From Nematopogon swammerdamellus (taxonomy: Eukaryota > Arthropoda > Insecta > Lepidoptera > Adelidae), in assembly GCA_946902875.1 (NCBI GenBank), contig OX336350.1, positions 18,714,048-18,778,047 on the forward strand: a stretch of DNA of 64,000 nucleotides, written 5' to 3'. Shown here one piece after another: positions 39,210 through 49,727 of this stretch. The position numbers were made by a program, and so were the translations under genes. The notes under the pieces were generated by a model that was given only the letters and a program-made list of their open reading frames with translations, searched no databases and was not told the DNA's origin. Position 1 is the stretch's first letter, and every line of letters starts with the position of its first letter.

Positions 39210-39441
39210 TTGGTCGTGCCCCGGCTACACTGAACTGAACGGAAAACACGAACTATTTTCATAGCCGTTTCGGCCGACCTTCGTCAGTGCCGTGGCACCA
39301 ATACGGATGGGCATGTGAACCCTACTACCACCTACCTCTAGGGGAAGGGACCTACACTTTTACGTGAAATCCGAGCGACGGCCTGCCTCAACGGTCGCAC
39401 GGTCACCCATTTATAGTCCGACCGTGCCTGGTGTGCACGCC
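39210..39441 (-). mobile_element. SINE-A fragment with partial tRNA/5S head
   Basis: Minus-strand copy: 5S part (rc of 39398-39430, GGTCGGACTATAAATGGGTG), B-box-like CTCGGATTTCACG, then core and body to CCGGGGCACGACC. The A box is degenerate and the 3' tail is missing. Strongly diverged. Confidence 0.7.
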
Positions 39442-39934
39442 GATGCGTAGCTAAGTTGGTAATTGTACTTATCGGTATAATCTGTTTCCATTCCACTAAC
39501 AATCATTTCAGATTAAATAGGTGTAGGTATATTTCTAAATTTCATCATTTAAAATTTTGTAATTTCTCAAAACCTTGCTTGAGTATTTGCCTCTTACGAA
39601 ATGGTAAAGATACCCAATCGCTTAAAAACAGCAAGTCCAACTATATTAATATGTAAATTAAAAAAACCGTATAGGTATTTAATTATTGGGTTTTCCGTTC
39701 TCTAAATTCAAACACCGGGAACGACCCATCAAACGATTACGAAGAGGAAAGTGTTCTTCGCTCAGACGATTTGTGACGCGGGCAGAACAAGCAAACAAAA
39801 GTTAGCATGTTATACAAGAAAACTTTTAATCGAAGCCAGTATGGAAACATTCTAAAATTAAACCGGTAGAGAATGAAACCGTACCTACGATTTGGCAGCT
39901 TGGGAAAAAGTAATTCATGATTATTTAATAAGGA
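39442..39934. other. Unassigned stretch
   Basis: Short frame 39456-39656 without a domain. Nothing recognised. Confidence 0.35.
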
Positions 39935-40012
39935 ACTAGCTTTTGCCGGCGACTTCGCTCGCGGTAGACTCGGTTTAATAGCAAATCCGATTTAAACGCA
40001 AATGGGTGGATC
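39935..40012 (-). repeat. RTE-type tail fragment
   Basis: CTAGCTTTTGCCGGCGACTTC, CGCGGTAGACTCGGTTTAAT and GCAAATCCGATTTAAACGC; same motif set as at 18863 and 49226. Confidence 0.6.
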
Positions 40013-40595
40013 AACTTTTTCTTGTAATGTAAAAACCAGATGCACAGTCAAATAAAAAAAAAGTTAATTGCAATTTATTACTTACTTGAAAATCAATAAG
40101 TATGAAATACTTAGGTTTATAGGTAATTGAAAAAAAAAAGCAGAGAACTATTTAAAATAAAAAATTAACCAAATTTTTAGGGGTGACCCAGGGGACAATT
40201 TTGTCCCCAGTTTTGTATGGAAAAAAGAGGTTGTCCTCAGGGTAACCAATATTTAAAACTACTCATAATTATTTGTACAGCTTCTTTCTTATTGATCAAT
40301 TACTTATCTGAGAGTTGCTGTAACCATGGAAGCTGTAACTATTAAAATAAGGTGAATTTATGAAGATATATTAGATATATATTTATCCTTTTTTCAGACA
40401 GATACCAAAAACAAAAAAATTTGATCCACCCAAATATGATAATAAGCGATCGCTGAGGGCAGGAATTTTCTGTCCACTGAAGTGGACAGAAAATTGTGAA
40501 AATTAATTTGTTTAAATAAAGAAAGCCCTTTGCAAAACTGATACCATGGCACACTTCATTCCAAGTTCAAAAATAATTCTGACATGTGATGCGTC
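40013..40595. other. Unassigned stretch with two small palindromes
   Basis: GGGGACAATTTTGTCCCC near 40193 is a perfect palindrome. At 40464-40478 and 40481-40495 AATTTTCTGTCCACT and its inverse make a 15-bp stem with a 2-base loop. Otherwise AT-rich without assignment. Confidence 0.5.
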
Positions 40596-40672
40596 CGACA
40601 TCAGGGTTGCCACAGGAGGAAAATTGGAGAAGCGTATGTCCAGCAGTGGACGCTTACCGCTGACTGACCGAC
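40596..40672 (+). mobile_element. RTE-like LINE C-terminal fragment
   Basis: GGTTGCCACAGGAGGAAAATTGG, AGCGTATGTCCAGCAGTGG and ACGCTTACCG. In the frame QEENW the phrase is a common end of RTE-type ORFs in insects. The inverted counterpart lies at 49096-49175. Confidence 0.5.
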
Positions 40673-40834
40673 TTGTGTGTGACGATTACGCTGTAGAAAG
40701 TTCCAGCTAAATTTCAATGTTCCTTCGTTGTATTCTCTGTTTGGAGAACGCACACTGAAAGAGTCTTGTGAACGTAAACAATTTACGTAAACCTTAATTC
40801 AAACCTAAATAGCTTCTATACACTACAACAGTTA

Positions 40835-41056
40835 AGCTAGAAACTCATTGGGCCCACGTACGCTACGCACGCGTACGTGGGCGCGTCGGTCTCCATACAT
40901 TTTATATGGAAGAGTGCAGCACGCAGTGTGTCGCGTAGCGTAGGGTGGCGTGGGCGCAATGAAACTGCGTGCTGCACTCTTCCATATAAAATGTATGGAG
41001 ACCGACGCGCCCAGATTCGCGTGTGTGGCGTACGTGGGCCCAATGAGTTTCTAGCT
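40835..41056. mobile_element. Palindromic MITE with TTA duplication (PIF/Harbinger-like)
   Basis: AGCTAGAAACTCATTGGGCC at the left and its exact inverse at the right. TTA at 40832-40834 and 41057-41059. CGTCGGTCTCCATACATTTTATATGG and its inverse form inner arms, with a central GTGGCGTGGGCGC. A 3-bp TTA duplication is typical for PIF/Harbinger. Overlapping ORFs (40837-41299) are products of the inverted repeat. Confidence 0.8.
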
Positions 41057-41059
41057 TTA

Positions 41060-41364
41060 TCGCAGGAAGCCGGCGCGGGGGCGGAGGCTCTCCTAGATAA
41101 CGCATTACGCAACAAATGCCAAAATAAACATACAATATTTATTTATGTTTATAAATACAAAGACTCGCAAAAATGTGGCCGAATAAAATTGCGAATCAAT
41201 TGTTTGGATTATCCAGATGCCAATCGAATTAAACGAAAAAAGAATAGCTTACTCCGATCCGATGTATTGAACCATACAACTGTGCTATCGAAATCATAAC
41301 CCTACTTTTGCTTCGCTCCGTAGTCGGTAAAAAATAGAACTCGCTCTTGTTACTTATCATTATC
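41060..41364. other. Unassigned spacer
   Basis: Includes TTTGCTTCGCTCCGTAGTCGG near 41318. No domain in the frames. Confidence 0.4.
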
Positions 41365-41365
41365 A

Positions 41366-41690
41366 CACACACCGCACGCCGTATCCCGACAATCGGGGTA
41401 AGCAGAGTAATCGGTGTTGTGCTGCAAGTACTCTAGTAAATTACAGCACAACACCAACCACCACGTTTAGCAAAGTATTCGGACAAGTTAACCAATCAGG
41501 CAGCAAGTAAGACGAAGGCCTACCTGCTGCATGACTCGGTGGAAAGACCGCGCCAAGGTGAGAGGTGGCTAGCCTGTTGTAACCTTATCCGCGGCATCTT
41601 GTTCTTATCCCATAGTCGCCTTTTACGACATGCACGGGAGAGATGCAGTGGGACTATTCTTATTAAATACCGACCCCACACAGTACCTGT
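41366..41690 (-). mobile_element. L repeat
   Basis: CACACCGCACGCCGTATCCC, AGCACAACACCAACCACC, CACCTGCTG-like CTACCTGCTGCATGACTCGG, GAGAGGTGGCTAGCCTG and ACCGACCCCACACAGTACC. Slightly diverged, complete except for the tail. Confidence 0.75.
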
Positions 41691-41756
41691 TGTTATTATC
41701 TACTTATCAATATCTACTAATAATGGAGTTAATGGTAATTGAGGTAGTAAGGTACT

Positions 41757-42195
41757 GATACTAAAACTAAATTTACGATTTTCAGAAATCTTTTCTGTAT
41801 GTACCTATGTATGTTCTTTTTTATGGAAGGCGCGACATGTGGCATCGTTTCACTTACGCGTAGGTGACTTGCGATGCCCATGGACATTCTGTGATGTACG
41901 GGGATTGCGAATGCCATGCCAACATGACAGGAGCCTTTTCACGCCCCTTTTGATGTTTCTCCATAACTCTTAAACTGATTATTCGAATTCGGTGAAACTT
42001 AGTACAAGCACATTTAACTAAACGTGACGTACAGGATAGGTTAAATAAAATTCAGTTCCGGTTACGCTAAGATGTGGTTCTCATATAAACCGAATAGTTC
42101 CGCGCGCCGAAATAAAGGTACGGTAGCGGGCTTACTAACTTTCTTCTTTTAAATACGAATTTCACGCGAGCGAAGCCGCGAGGAAAAGATAGTAT
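41757..42195 (+). mobile_element. AGCTAGT element split by a CR1-like LINE tail
   Basis: GATACTAAAACTAAATTTACG to ATGTATGTTC (41816) and CCATAACTCTTAAACTGATT to GAGGAAAAGATAGT. The break holds 130 bases of LINE tail. The first 100 bases of the element are missing. Confidence 0.7.
41817..41947 (-). mobile_element. CR1-like LINE tail inside an AGCTAGT element
   Basis: On the minus strand: TGAAAAGGCTCCTGTCATG, TTGGCATGGCATTCGC, ACAGAATGTCCATGGGC, and GCCACATGTCGCGCCTTCCATAAAAAA with the A tail at 41817. Encodes a damaged form of the RHG.RNPR..PNVHG end. Confidence 0.7.
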
Positions 42196-42222
42196 AGTAA
42201 TAGTATGGTGATTCGGAAATAA

Positions 42223-42389
42223 CTTTTTTTTTTATGGAAACTGAAAAGGTTGGCTACATCACCTACAACTACAAGTAATGTCAGCCCATAACACCGGGTG
42301 AACTAGGTGCCATGTCAGTGCTTCCCCCTTTGATCGTGCCGGCTACACTGAACTGGTCGGAAAACACAAACTATTTACATAGCCGTTTC
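42223..42389 (-). mobile_element. SINE-A, 3' half
   Basis: T-run, ATGGAAACTGAAAAGGTTGG to CATAGCCGTTTC. Ends within the body, joined to CATAACTACC, which is repeated downstream. Confidence 0.8.
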
Positions 42390-42669
42390 ATAACTACCAT
42401 AACTATGCCATAACTACCAACATTTTAAAAGGTTACTCTGGAGCTCAAATGTATAACTTTGTCGGTTGTAATTTTTTTTAATCCAAAAAAATTATTATAA
42501 TTTTTTTTAAACCATGTACCGTATCTATTAGCATAATCTATTTCATAAAAGTAACACTTTTACTATCAACATATACCTACATACTTTGGAAACAATGAAG
42601 GCTTGCTAAATAAAAGTTTTCAGGATACTTTAATTTACAGTAAATCGTCTGCTGAAAATATGTAATTTT
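42390..42669. other. Unassigned AT-rich stretch
   Basis: CATAACTACCATAACTATGCC shows a short CATAACTA repeat. Nothing else. Confidence 0.4.
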
Positions 42670-42850
42670 TAGGTTTCCGTATCCCGTACGGAAGCCTGTC
42701 TGTATGTCTGTCCTACTGCTGTATCTTAGGTACCGTAATAGCTAGCCTGTTGAAATTTTCACAGAATATGTGTTATTTTGGCGGATATAACAACAAATAA
42801 TAAAATATTTAAAATGTGAAAAATTAAATTAAATCCCCATACAAGAAACG
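42670..42850 (-). mobile_element. GTCY element, 3' portion
   Basis: AGGTTTCCGTATCCCGTACGG, TGTCTGTATGTCTGTCC, TAGCCTGTTGAAATTTTCAC, GGATATAACAACAAATAATA and CCCCATACAAGAAACG. It stops before the terminal hairpin. Confidence 0.7.
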
Positions 42851-43743
42851 TGTTTTTTTCGACCTTTTTTTTTCTAATAATACTCACGTGAAGTCGCCAA
42901 AATATTATACTGTTTGTTAAATAGTCGCCAAAATATTATACTGTTTATTAAATTGGTTGACTAGCTATAAATTTAAGCTTTGCATAAAAAATACTCAAAT
43001 TAAAGACATAAAGCTGTATAAATACACAAACACTATGTAGGTACGTGTTACACAAGTTCAAGTTTATAGTATTCTTACGTTACTTCATTATTTTAGCAAT
43101 GTTTAATTCACGATAAAAACGATTTTCCATAAGATTCCCATCATGATAAGTACGTGGTACAAGTTACAATACAGTTTTCAGTTGTAAAAAATGTTCGTCA
43201 ATACTACTAGATTTTCAAAGATGGTACAACTATTTCAATCGTGGTACTTACGAGGTTTTTCACCGTTGTGCAATGATTACATGGCACAGAATTTTCACCA
43301 TGGCACATCATTTCATTCACGTTACAATATTTTCACAACGCTATAATTATTCGAACAATCGAAATTCGAATGTATCCGCGGTGCAAAAGTAATATTTTCG
43401 CGCGCTTTCCGCTATCTAAGCTCACAGACGCGTCCAGCAGAAGGGCGCAACTCGAGCGGCGGTCGCGAACAGACTGACGGACAAACCTGTTGCTCGAAAC
43501 TGCTGTCCGCGGTAGCTGCCAATTACATTATCTCCTACTAAGCGGCACTCCGGAACTCCTGTGGCACTCCGGAAGGGTTAGTGGGTATCGGGTGTCTTGG
43601 GATAAAATATTATTTTAGCATAAAATGTTGTTTGATGGTTCGAGGTTGAAGAGCAGATCCTGCCGACACACGCATACACAGTGTCACTTAGTTTGGCAGA
43701 ATTGTATACAATTTGTATATATTTTTGTTTTTACATACATATC
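42851..43743. other. Unassigned stretch, GC-richer near 43380-43580
   Basis: CGCCAAAATATTATACTG occurs twice (42894, 42927). From about 43385 the sequence turns GC- and CpG-richer (GCGCGCTTTCCGC, GAGCGGCGGTCGCGAACAG) with no repeat match and no long frame. It might be a promoter or first exon of a host transcript, but nothing proves it. Confidence 0.3.
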
Positions 43744-44082
43744 ACCAACGCATATCATATCACACACGCTGAATCCCGACAATCGGGGTAAGCAGAGTAA
43801 TCCGTGTTGTGCTGCAAGAACTCTGGTAAATTACAGCACAACACGGACCACTACGTTTCGCAAAGTATTCGAACAAGATTCAATCGATCAAGCAGCAAGT
43901 AAGGCACGAAGGCTCACCTGCTGCATGACTCGGTGGAAGTACCGTGCCAAGGTGAGAGGTGGCGAGCCTGTCGCCCTTTAGCACGGCACCTTGTCCTTAT
44001 CCCTTGGTCGCCTTTTACGACATGCATGGGGAGAGATGCAGTGGGGCTATTCTAAGTACCGACCCCACACGGTACGGTATTT
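43744..44082 (-). mobile_element. L repeat, full length
   Basis: CACACGCTGAATCCCGACAATC to AGTACCGACCCCACACGGTAC. It follows an ACATACATA tail. The 118-codon frame 43625-43981 runs through it, as in other copies, without a known domain. Confidence 0.8.
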
Positions 44083-44639
44083 TTGTTTTTCTTGGATTAA
44101 AATAAATAATAGGTACGAAAGAGGAGAGAATACTGAATAATTAGAACTGAGTTCCTTTTCTCTATGTTCCCCCCAGCCTAGATTAGAGTCTAGCGTGAAA
44201 CCCAAAAACACTGTAGATGATGCGAAATCGATAATTTCCTCGTTATATTTTATATTAAGTTCCTTTTCCTGCCTTCGCCAAAAAAAAAAAAAAATATTGA
44301 AAGTTTGCTAATAACTGCTATAAAGACTGTTAAGTGCGAATCTTGTCCGCACACAGAGGGTTCTAAAGCAATTTCCGTCTTGCATGTATAGCGAGTGCGG
44401 GTAGCGATCACGCGGTCGCGCCGCAGTCCACTAGAGCTTTTTTATCTAAACCAACATGGGTGGCTGTGACGATGGACCAATGGTGCAGTCGACAGAGCCA
44501 AAAACACCTATCTTCGCGAAGCTACGCTCAGAGAGGCGCCATGCCAGCAGATTTGCGGAATGTTGCTAGGCTGGCTAGCCTGTTGATACGACGACGTTTG
44601 AAGACACCCAGATTAAACTGTTTTCTCGATCTCTTCTCT
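44083..44639. other. Unassigned stretch
   Basis: GTTAAGTGCGAATCTTGTCC with ACAGAGGGTTCT near 44330 looks like a decayed GTCY end. The frame 44460-44705 has no domain. Confidence 0.35.
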
Positions 44640-44745
44640 ATCTTCTCTACTTCTCATAAAAGGGAACGTCTGTTCTGTTCTTATAAAAGGGAACTCTATA
44701 TTTGAGGTAAACAGATTTTGTTGCGGTTTGCACCATTGTAAAGAG
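44640..44745 (+). repeat. RTE-type tail fragment, partly duplicated
   Basis: ATAAAAGGGAACGTCTGTTC and TATAAAAGGGAACTCTATATT are adjacent copies, followed by GAGGTAAACAGATTTTG and GCGGTTTGCACCATTG, as at 2020-2126. Confidence 0.5.
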
Positions 44746-44889
44746 TAGTTCTTGATAACTATATATTCATTTCATTAATTTCATTTCAATTCTTTCTCGC
44801 TGAAGAATAAAAAAAGGAAAAGGCTAAGCTTTTTACTGATTTCTCTCTCGTTCATCTCCAATTGCACCATCTCACCGTACCGTTTGTAC

Positions 44890-45203
44890 CGTGTGGGGCC
44901 GGTACTTTAAATGAATAGCCCCACTGCATCTCTCCCCGTGTATGTCGTAAAAGGCGATTAAGGGATATGACTCTCTTCTTATATTACTAGGTGGTATGGT
45001 TTAACCCGCCCAGGTTGGTACCACCGCACTGAATGAGAGGTCGGTCGAAACGGCTATGTAAATAATTTGTGTTTTCCGTCCAGTTCAGTGTAGCCGGCAC
45101 GACCGAAGGGAAGCACTGACGTGGCACCAAGTTCACCCGGCGTTATGGGCTGACATCACGGATGTTGTAGGTGATGTAGCCAACCGTGTCAGTTTCCATA
45201 AAA
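44890..45203 (+). mobile_element. Composite SINE: L-type head on SINE-A body
   Basis: GTGTGGGGCCGGTACTTTAA, GTAAAAGGCGATTAAGGGATA, TATTACTAGGTGGTATGG and GTACCACCGCACTGAATG to GTCAGTTTCCATAAAAG. Same joint as at 36824 and 62568. Confidence 0.85.
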
Positions 45204-45984
45204 GAAAATCTCAATTATGCATCTTTTATACTAGCTGGCTTAGACCATTAGTGATGACCATCCCTAATAATACTTATAATATTTCTTTTCGCCACTCACC
45301 TAGCAGTTATCATAACCCCAAAGGTTAGAAAATGTCTAGAGGCATTAAGGGTTACCTTTTGGCCGTATTTTATTTGAGTGCAAAATAAATATTATGTACC
45401 TATACATACAATACAATACAATTAATATAGATATTGCAATGGAAGGAAAATGTGATAATAAAGTACACGTAAATCATTTTCTAATAAAAAATAAATAAAT
45501 AAAATTAATTAGAATAACCGTAACATCCACTCGCTAATAACTTCACTAATAACCTCTCAGAGCCCGATTGTTACTGTCTGAACGTCAGAATTATAAAGTT
45601 ATTTTAATTAGTAGAATTTCGTTAAATTTTACAAAGCCTAAAAGGTATATGGCTCCATCATCAAAGTACACAATTGACAGAGATCCGAGAAAATGTTTTA
45701 TTGGACAAGTTGGAATAATAAAAAAAACAACTTTCACGATAATCGACGTAGTATTTATATTTTACGCAATATTTTACGAGTGAAGTTTTAAAAGTCCCCC
45801 GAAAACTAAACTGGATTATTAAATTATATTAATTTCCTTCGAAAAGCAATTTGTTCGCTTTCGAACGAGGCGAATGAGAAAAGTACCAAGGGGGTATGGA
45901 ATTGTCAAAGTTCGGCACATCCAGGTTCAAGTTCCCGCGAAGTCTGGTGTCCGTACCTCGCATCCGGCGAAGTCCCGCGAATTT
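45204..45984. other. Unassigned AT-rich stretch
   Basis: TCTAGAGGCATTAAGGGTTACC near 45334 matches, in inverse, GGTAACACTTGATGCCTCTAGG near 28707. A 71-codon frame (45568-45783) has no domain. Confidence 0.4.
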
Positions 45985-46892
45985 ATTATATGACATAGCT
46001 ACAAAACAATTTTCAGATTTTTCCTTTACTTGTGCTGTGAGACCTTGCTTCTTGCCAAATTTCATTGGTCTAGCTAGGTCAACGGGAAGAACCCTATAGG
46101 TTTTGATTTGAGCGAGTTTGCGAATATCAAATCTGACATTAATGGCCGTGTCTTTTGATTGCGTTAATTTAGAAGCTTAATTTATAACCTTCAATTCGAT
46201 TCTGAGAAAAAGGGTCTTGACATACAAAACAAACAAATTTTTTTAATGTCAAATAAATACAAATTTACTATTTTCGGATTTTTTCCTTTACTTGTGTTGT
46301 AAGACCTTGCTTCTGATTAAATTTTATGATTCTAGGTTGACGGGAAATACTCTATAGGTTTTGATTTGATTTGAGTGAATTTGCGAGTATAAAATCTGAC
46401 ATAGATGGCTGTATCTTTTTGATCGCGTTGATTTAAAAGCTTGCATTTTCTACACCTTAAAGAGATCGTAGATCTTAGTATTACATATTAATTTCAATTT
46501 GATATCTTGATCCGTTCCTGAGAAAAAGGGTCCTTGACATACAAAACAAACAAAACATCTTTTTAATGTCATATAAACACAAATTTACAATTTTAGGATT
46601 TTTCCCTTTACTTGTGCTGTGAGACCTTGCTTCTTACCATGTTTCATGATTCTAGGTTAACGGGAAGTACTCTATAGGTTTTGATTTGATTTGCCAGTAG
46701 CAAAATATGTGACTTAAATTACCGTATCAAGTGATTGCGTTGACTTCGAAGGGAACGTAGACCTTAGTATTTGATATTAATTTCAACTTGGTACCTCTAC
46801 TCGTTCTTGAGAAAAAAGGTCTTGACAGACGGACAACAAAGTGATCCTTTATGGGTTTCGTTTTTTCCTCCTTTGAGGTACGGAACCCTAAA
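45985..46892 (+). repeat. 315-bp array element, three units
   Basis: The TTTTCCTTTACTTGTG phrase recurs near 46020, 46283 and 46603; the first unit has a deletion of about 55 bases. The end (CTTGACAGACGGACAACAA, GGTACGGAACCCTAAAAAA) is the same as at 13094. Confidence 0.8.
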
Positions 46893-47266
46893 AAAAGTTG
46901 TGTGCGTTATTATGGCGAAATAAATGACTGAATCACTTTATATACATATATGTGCCGGAAAACGTGAACGAAAAGCACATGTGAAACAATTGAGTAGTTC
47001 TCGATTTAAAATAATTCATCGACGAATGCGCGTCGTTCGATCGGCGAGCCGTTACAGATTTTTCGCTTTATTAGAAGTTGTTCTTTTTCAGTTAGATCGA
47101 CATATATCTCGCTCTTTCTTACTCACCTCCCCCCTCACCAGCGCTCTCTCTCTTTCTCCCTCCCTCTCTCTCTCTTTTCGTGAACAAATTGGCATCAATC
47201 CAAGAGAATAGGTACTCAGCGACTACTTCACGATTCAATTTGATCTGTCCGTCGCACCGGCAATCA
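46893..47266. other. Unassigned stretch with CT-rich tract
   Basis: CTCTCTCTTTCTCCC near 47145-47178. The frame 46924-47211 is low-complexity and is not called. Confidence 0.4.
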
Positions 47267-47922
47267 ATCTAGACCAGTGGTTCCCAAATAGTGGTATGCG
47301 TACCCTCAGGGATAAGCAAGGACGAGAGAAGGAGTTACGCGTGGGCGTACTTAATGGCCACATTTACCTGCACAATCTTAAGGTGACGTGAGGCTGCGTC
47401 TGACTCGAATTTCAAGAAGTTTACCACCAATATTACTCACTTGACAGATTCAGTTTTAATCTAATTCCAATACTTCATCTATCAGCGCAGAACGGTAGCT
47501 TTTTGAAAACACGATTTGATTAACTTCGCTCGATAGAAAAAAATCATGAACACGCCTCTGAATTTAGTTATAAAAACGTATTTAAGGCAACGTGACCAAT
47601 CAAGGCTTTGGAAAAAATATACCTATTTTATTTGTTGAATATAATATCTAAATCCGTAGATTTTTACTTTTTCGTTTCGATCCGTAGTTTTGGAATAAAA
47701 AAATAAAAACCTAATTTTTGATTGATTGATTGTGTTGCATTCTACTCCAAGGAGGCGCTCGCGCACTTATGGTACGTTGACACGATGCGAGGTTTCACGC
47801 ACGAGAAACATGCCGCCTTCTCGAACGAGAAAACTCGCATTCGTGAAGCGTTCGTGGAACTGTTTACACTATTCCAAATCTCGTTCGAGCTCGTCTGTGT
47901 TTCTCTATTTTTCAGTTGCACA

Positions 47923-48030
47923 AATGGAGTCTGTAGACGAAGGTGTGGCGTGTATTGGTGCAATTTTAGCGTTTATTATAGCGCGACTTTTGATCAGAAA
48001 CAAAATAAAGAAGATAAAACAGAAAAGATA
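47923..48030 (+). pseudogene. Possible Harbinger nuclease N-terminal remnant
   Basis: An ATG at about 47923 opens MESVDEGVACIGAILAFI and ARLLIRNKIKKIKQKR up to the SINE insertion. After the SINE, WIRKWIS could continue it. A short acidic start, a hydrophobic helix and a basic stretch before W(V/I)R.WI resemble Harbinger nuclease N termini. Weak evidence, used mainly because of the surrounding terminal repeats. Confidence 0.35.
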
Positions 48031-48031
48031 T

Positions 48032-48274
48032 CTTTTTTTATAGAAACTGACACGGTTGGCTACATCACCTACAACATCCGTGATGTCAACCCATAACACA
48101 TTGGTGAACTAGTGGCCATGTCAGTGCTTCCCTTCGGTCGTGTCGGCTACAATGAACTGGACGGAAAATACAAACTATTTACATAGGTAGCCGTTTCGAC
48201 CGACCTTTCATTCAGTGCGGTGGTACCAACCCGGGCGGGTTAAACCCTACCACCTAGTAATATAAGAAGGGAGT
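48032..48274 (-). mobile_element. SINE-A nested in the Harbinger-like element
   Basis: T-run, ATAGAAACTGACACGGTTGG, TGTCAACCCATAACAC to TACCACCTAGTAATATAAG and AAGGGAGT, which is the start of the composite (L-type) head. A four-base GTAG insertion sits at CATAGGTAGCC. Confidence 0.85.
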
Positions 48275-48929
48275 GATCTGAGATCTATGTGGATAAGGAA
48301 ATGGATAAGTATAACTCAATCATTTGCACATCAGTCCACTTTGACATGGTGCCGTAAACAACCAAAAACCACTAAGAAAACTTTTTTGCACCAACAAACT
48401 TCGTGCGAGACACTCCTCTCGAACGCCAACTAATAAACATGCATGAACTCGTTCGCGCGCGAACGACGCTGCGTTCGTGCACGCATGCGAGCTTGCGAGA
48501 ACTGTCTACACGGTGCGTGAATGCGTTCGAGAAGCATTTCTCGTGCGTGAACTCGCATCGTGTCAACCAGGCATTACGCTGTTTTAAATATTGGCAATAT
48601 ATATGTAGAAGCACTCCAGTCGCACCATCCCTTTTCCGTTCACGGAGTTTGCATCTGCACGTCTTATTCTAGTCTATGTTACGCGTGTGTGTAACATTTA
48701 ACTTAGTGTGCATCTGTGAGAGAGACTCTCTTTCTACCGGTAAAATGTATGACGAGGGCCTGTCCAGAAAGTAGAATGTCGTTGGTATAAAGAACATTAT
48801 TTTACCTATGCAAAAATAAAAACCATCCGATTTTTTTATTCAAACATTTTCCTCAGGGTTACTTCGGTCTCAGAACATTTGTTAAAATTGGTACCGATTA
48901 AAATACAATTGGAAACCGCTGATCCAGAC

Positions 48930-49095
48930 GCTCAGGTACTCCAGCGCTCAGTAAACCAGGTATTTCTCTCGTGGGCCGAATTCGCCGACCATACTGCGAT
49001 TCGTCAGTAGGAATTGTTTGTAGCCTAATTAGTCACATCCATCTAGATTTAACGTATTATCTGCGTGTATTATAGGTTACACTACACGAACACTG
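48930..49095. other. Unassigned spacer
   Basis: Nothing recognised. Confidence 0.4.
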
Positions 49096-49175
49096 TCAGT
49101 CAGTCAGTCAGCGTGTAAGCGTCCATTGCTGGACATACGCCTCTCCAATTTTCCTCCAGTCCTCCCGGCCTTCAA
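49096..49175 (-). mobile_element. RTE-like LINE C-terminal fragment
   Basis: CAGTCAGTCAGTCAGCG, GTAAGCGTCCATTGCTGG, ACATACGCCTCTCC and AATTTTCCTCCAG, the inverse of 40596-40672 with several changes. Confidence 0.5.
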
Positions 49176-49225
49176 CACTGACAGAACGAACACTGACAGG
49201 TCGGTTAATGAAAAATACATTATGA

Positions 49226-49440
49226 AAGTAGCTTTTGCCCGCGGCTTCGATCGCGGTAGCCTCGGTGTCATAGCAAATCCGATTTAAACGCAAATATATT
49301 ATAATAATCCATCGTCTCTCTCTCTCTCTCCCCCCCCCCCCTATCCTTCCCCTCCCCCTCCGCGACCCTTCCCCCCTCCCCCGCCGCTCCCCCTCCCCTC
49401 CCCCACCCCCCTCACCCTCCTGACACAATATTTTTCCGCA
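49226..49440 (-). repeat. RTE-type tail with C-rich tract
   Basis: AGTAGCTTTTGCCCGCGGC, CGGTGTCATAGCAAATCCG and TTTAAACGC, then (CT)n and C-runs at 49315-49425. The same arrangement, tail motif followed by pyrimidine tract, occurs at 18863-19075. Confidence 0.65.
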
Positions 49441-49727
49441 TAACGCTAATTTAAAAAATTACTCCCAACTTACACATTCATATATTAACTACATTAAATA
49501 GAAGAGACACAACATTATAAACACAAGAAAAAAAATAGTTAAGTGCTAGTTTTACTCGCGTACGGAGGGTTCCGTAGATCCGCTATACCATACCTGTGTC
49601 AAAAAAACATATCCGTCTATCTTAAGTATTTTACATTTATAATGTAAACGGCTTTTATAAAAGCCTATGCCGTCATCTATTATTCAGTATTTTATGTTTT
49701 ATATGTTAGTAACGTACTCGCTTTATA
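49441..49727. other. Unassigned stretch with decayed GTCY end
   Basis: AAGTGCTAGTTTTACTCGCG and TACGGAGGGTTCCGTAG near 49540-49577 look like a worn GTCY terminal hairpin. The rest is AT-rich. Confidence 0.4.

Larger units (their letters stand above)
47770..48573. mobile_element. PIF/Harbinger-like element nested in hAT
   Basis: TTA at 47767-47769 and 48574-48576. The ends TGGTACGTTGACACGATGCG and, inverted, TGCCTGGTTGACACGATGCG run on into GTTTCACGCACGAGAAA in both arms (about 60 bases). It contains a short coding remnant and a SINE-A. TTA duplication plus a GTTGACACG inverted repeat supports PIF/Harbinger. Confidence 0.7.
47275..48921. mobile_element. hAT-like element holding nested elements
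   Basis: Left end CAGTGGTTCCCAAATAG and right end AATTGGAAACCGCTG (inverse CAGCGGTTTCCAATT). Flanks ATCTAGAC (47267-47274) and ATCCAGAC (48922-48929) match in 7 of 8 bases, the duplication size of hAT elements. CAGTGGTTCCCAA is a common hAT terminus. No hAT transposase is seen; an inner Harbinger-like element accounts for half its length. Confidence 0.7.

Noticed and set aside
40837..41299. Overlapping ORFs of 92, 140 and 77 codons
   Set aside because: Mirror-image frames produced by the palindromic MITE at 40835-41056.
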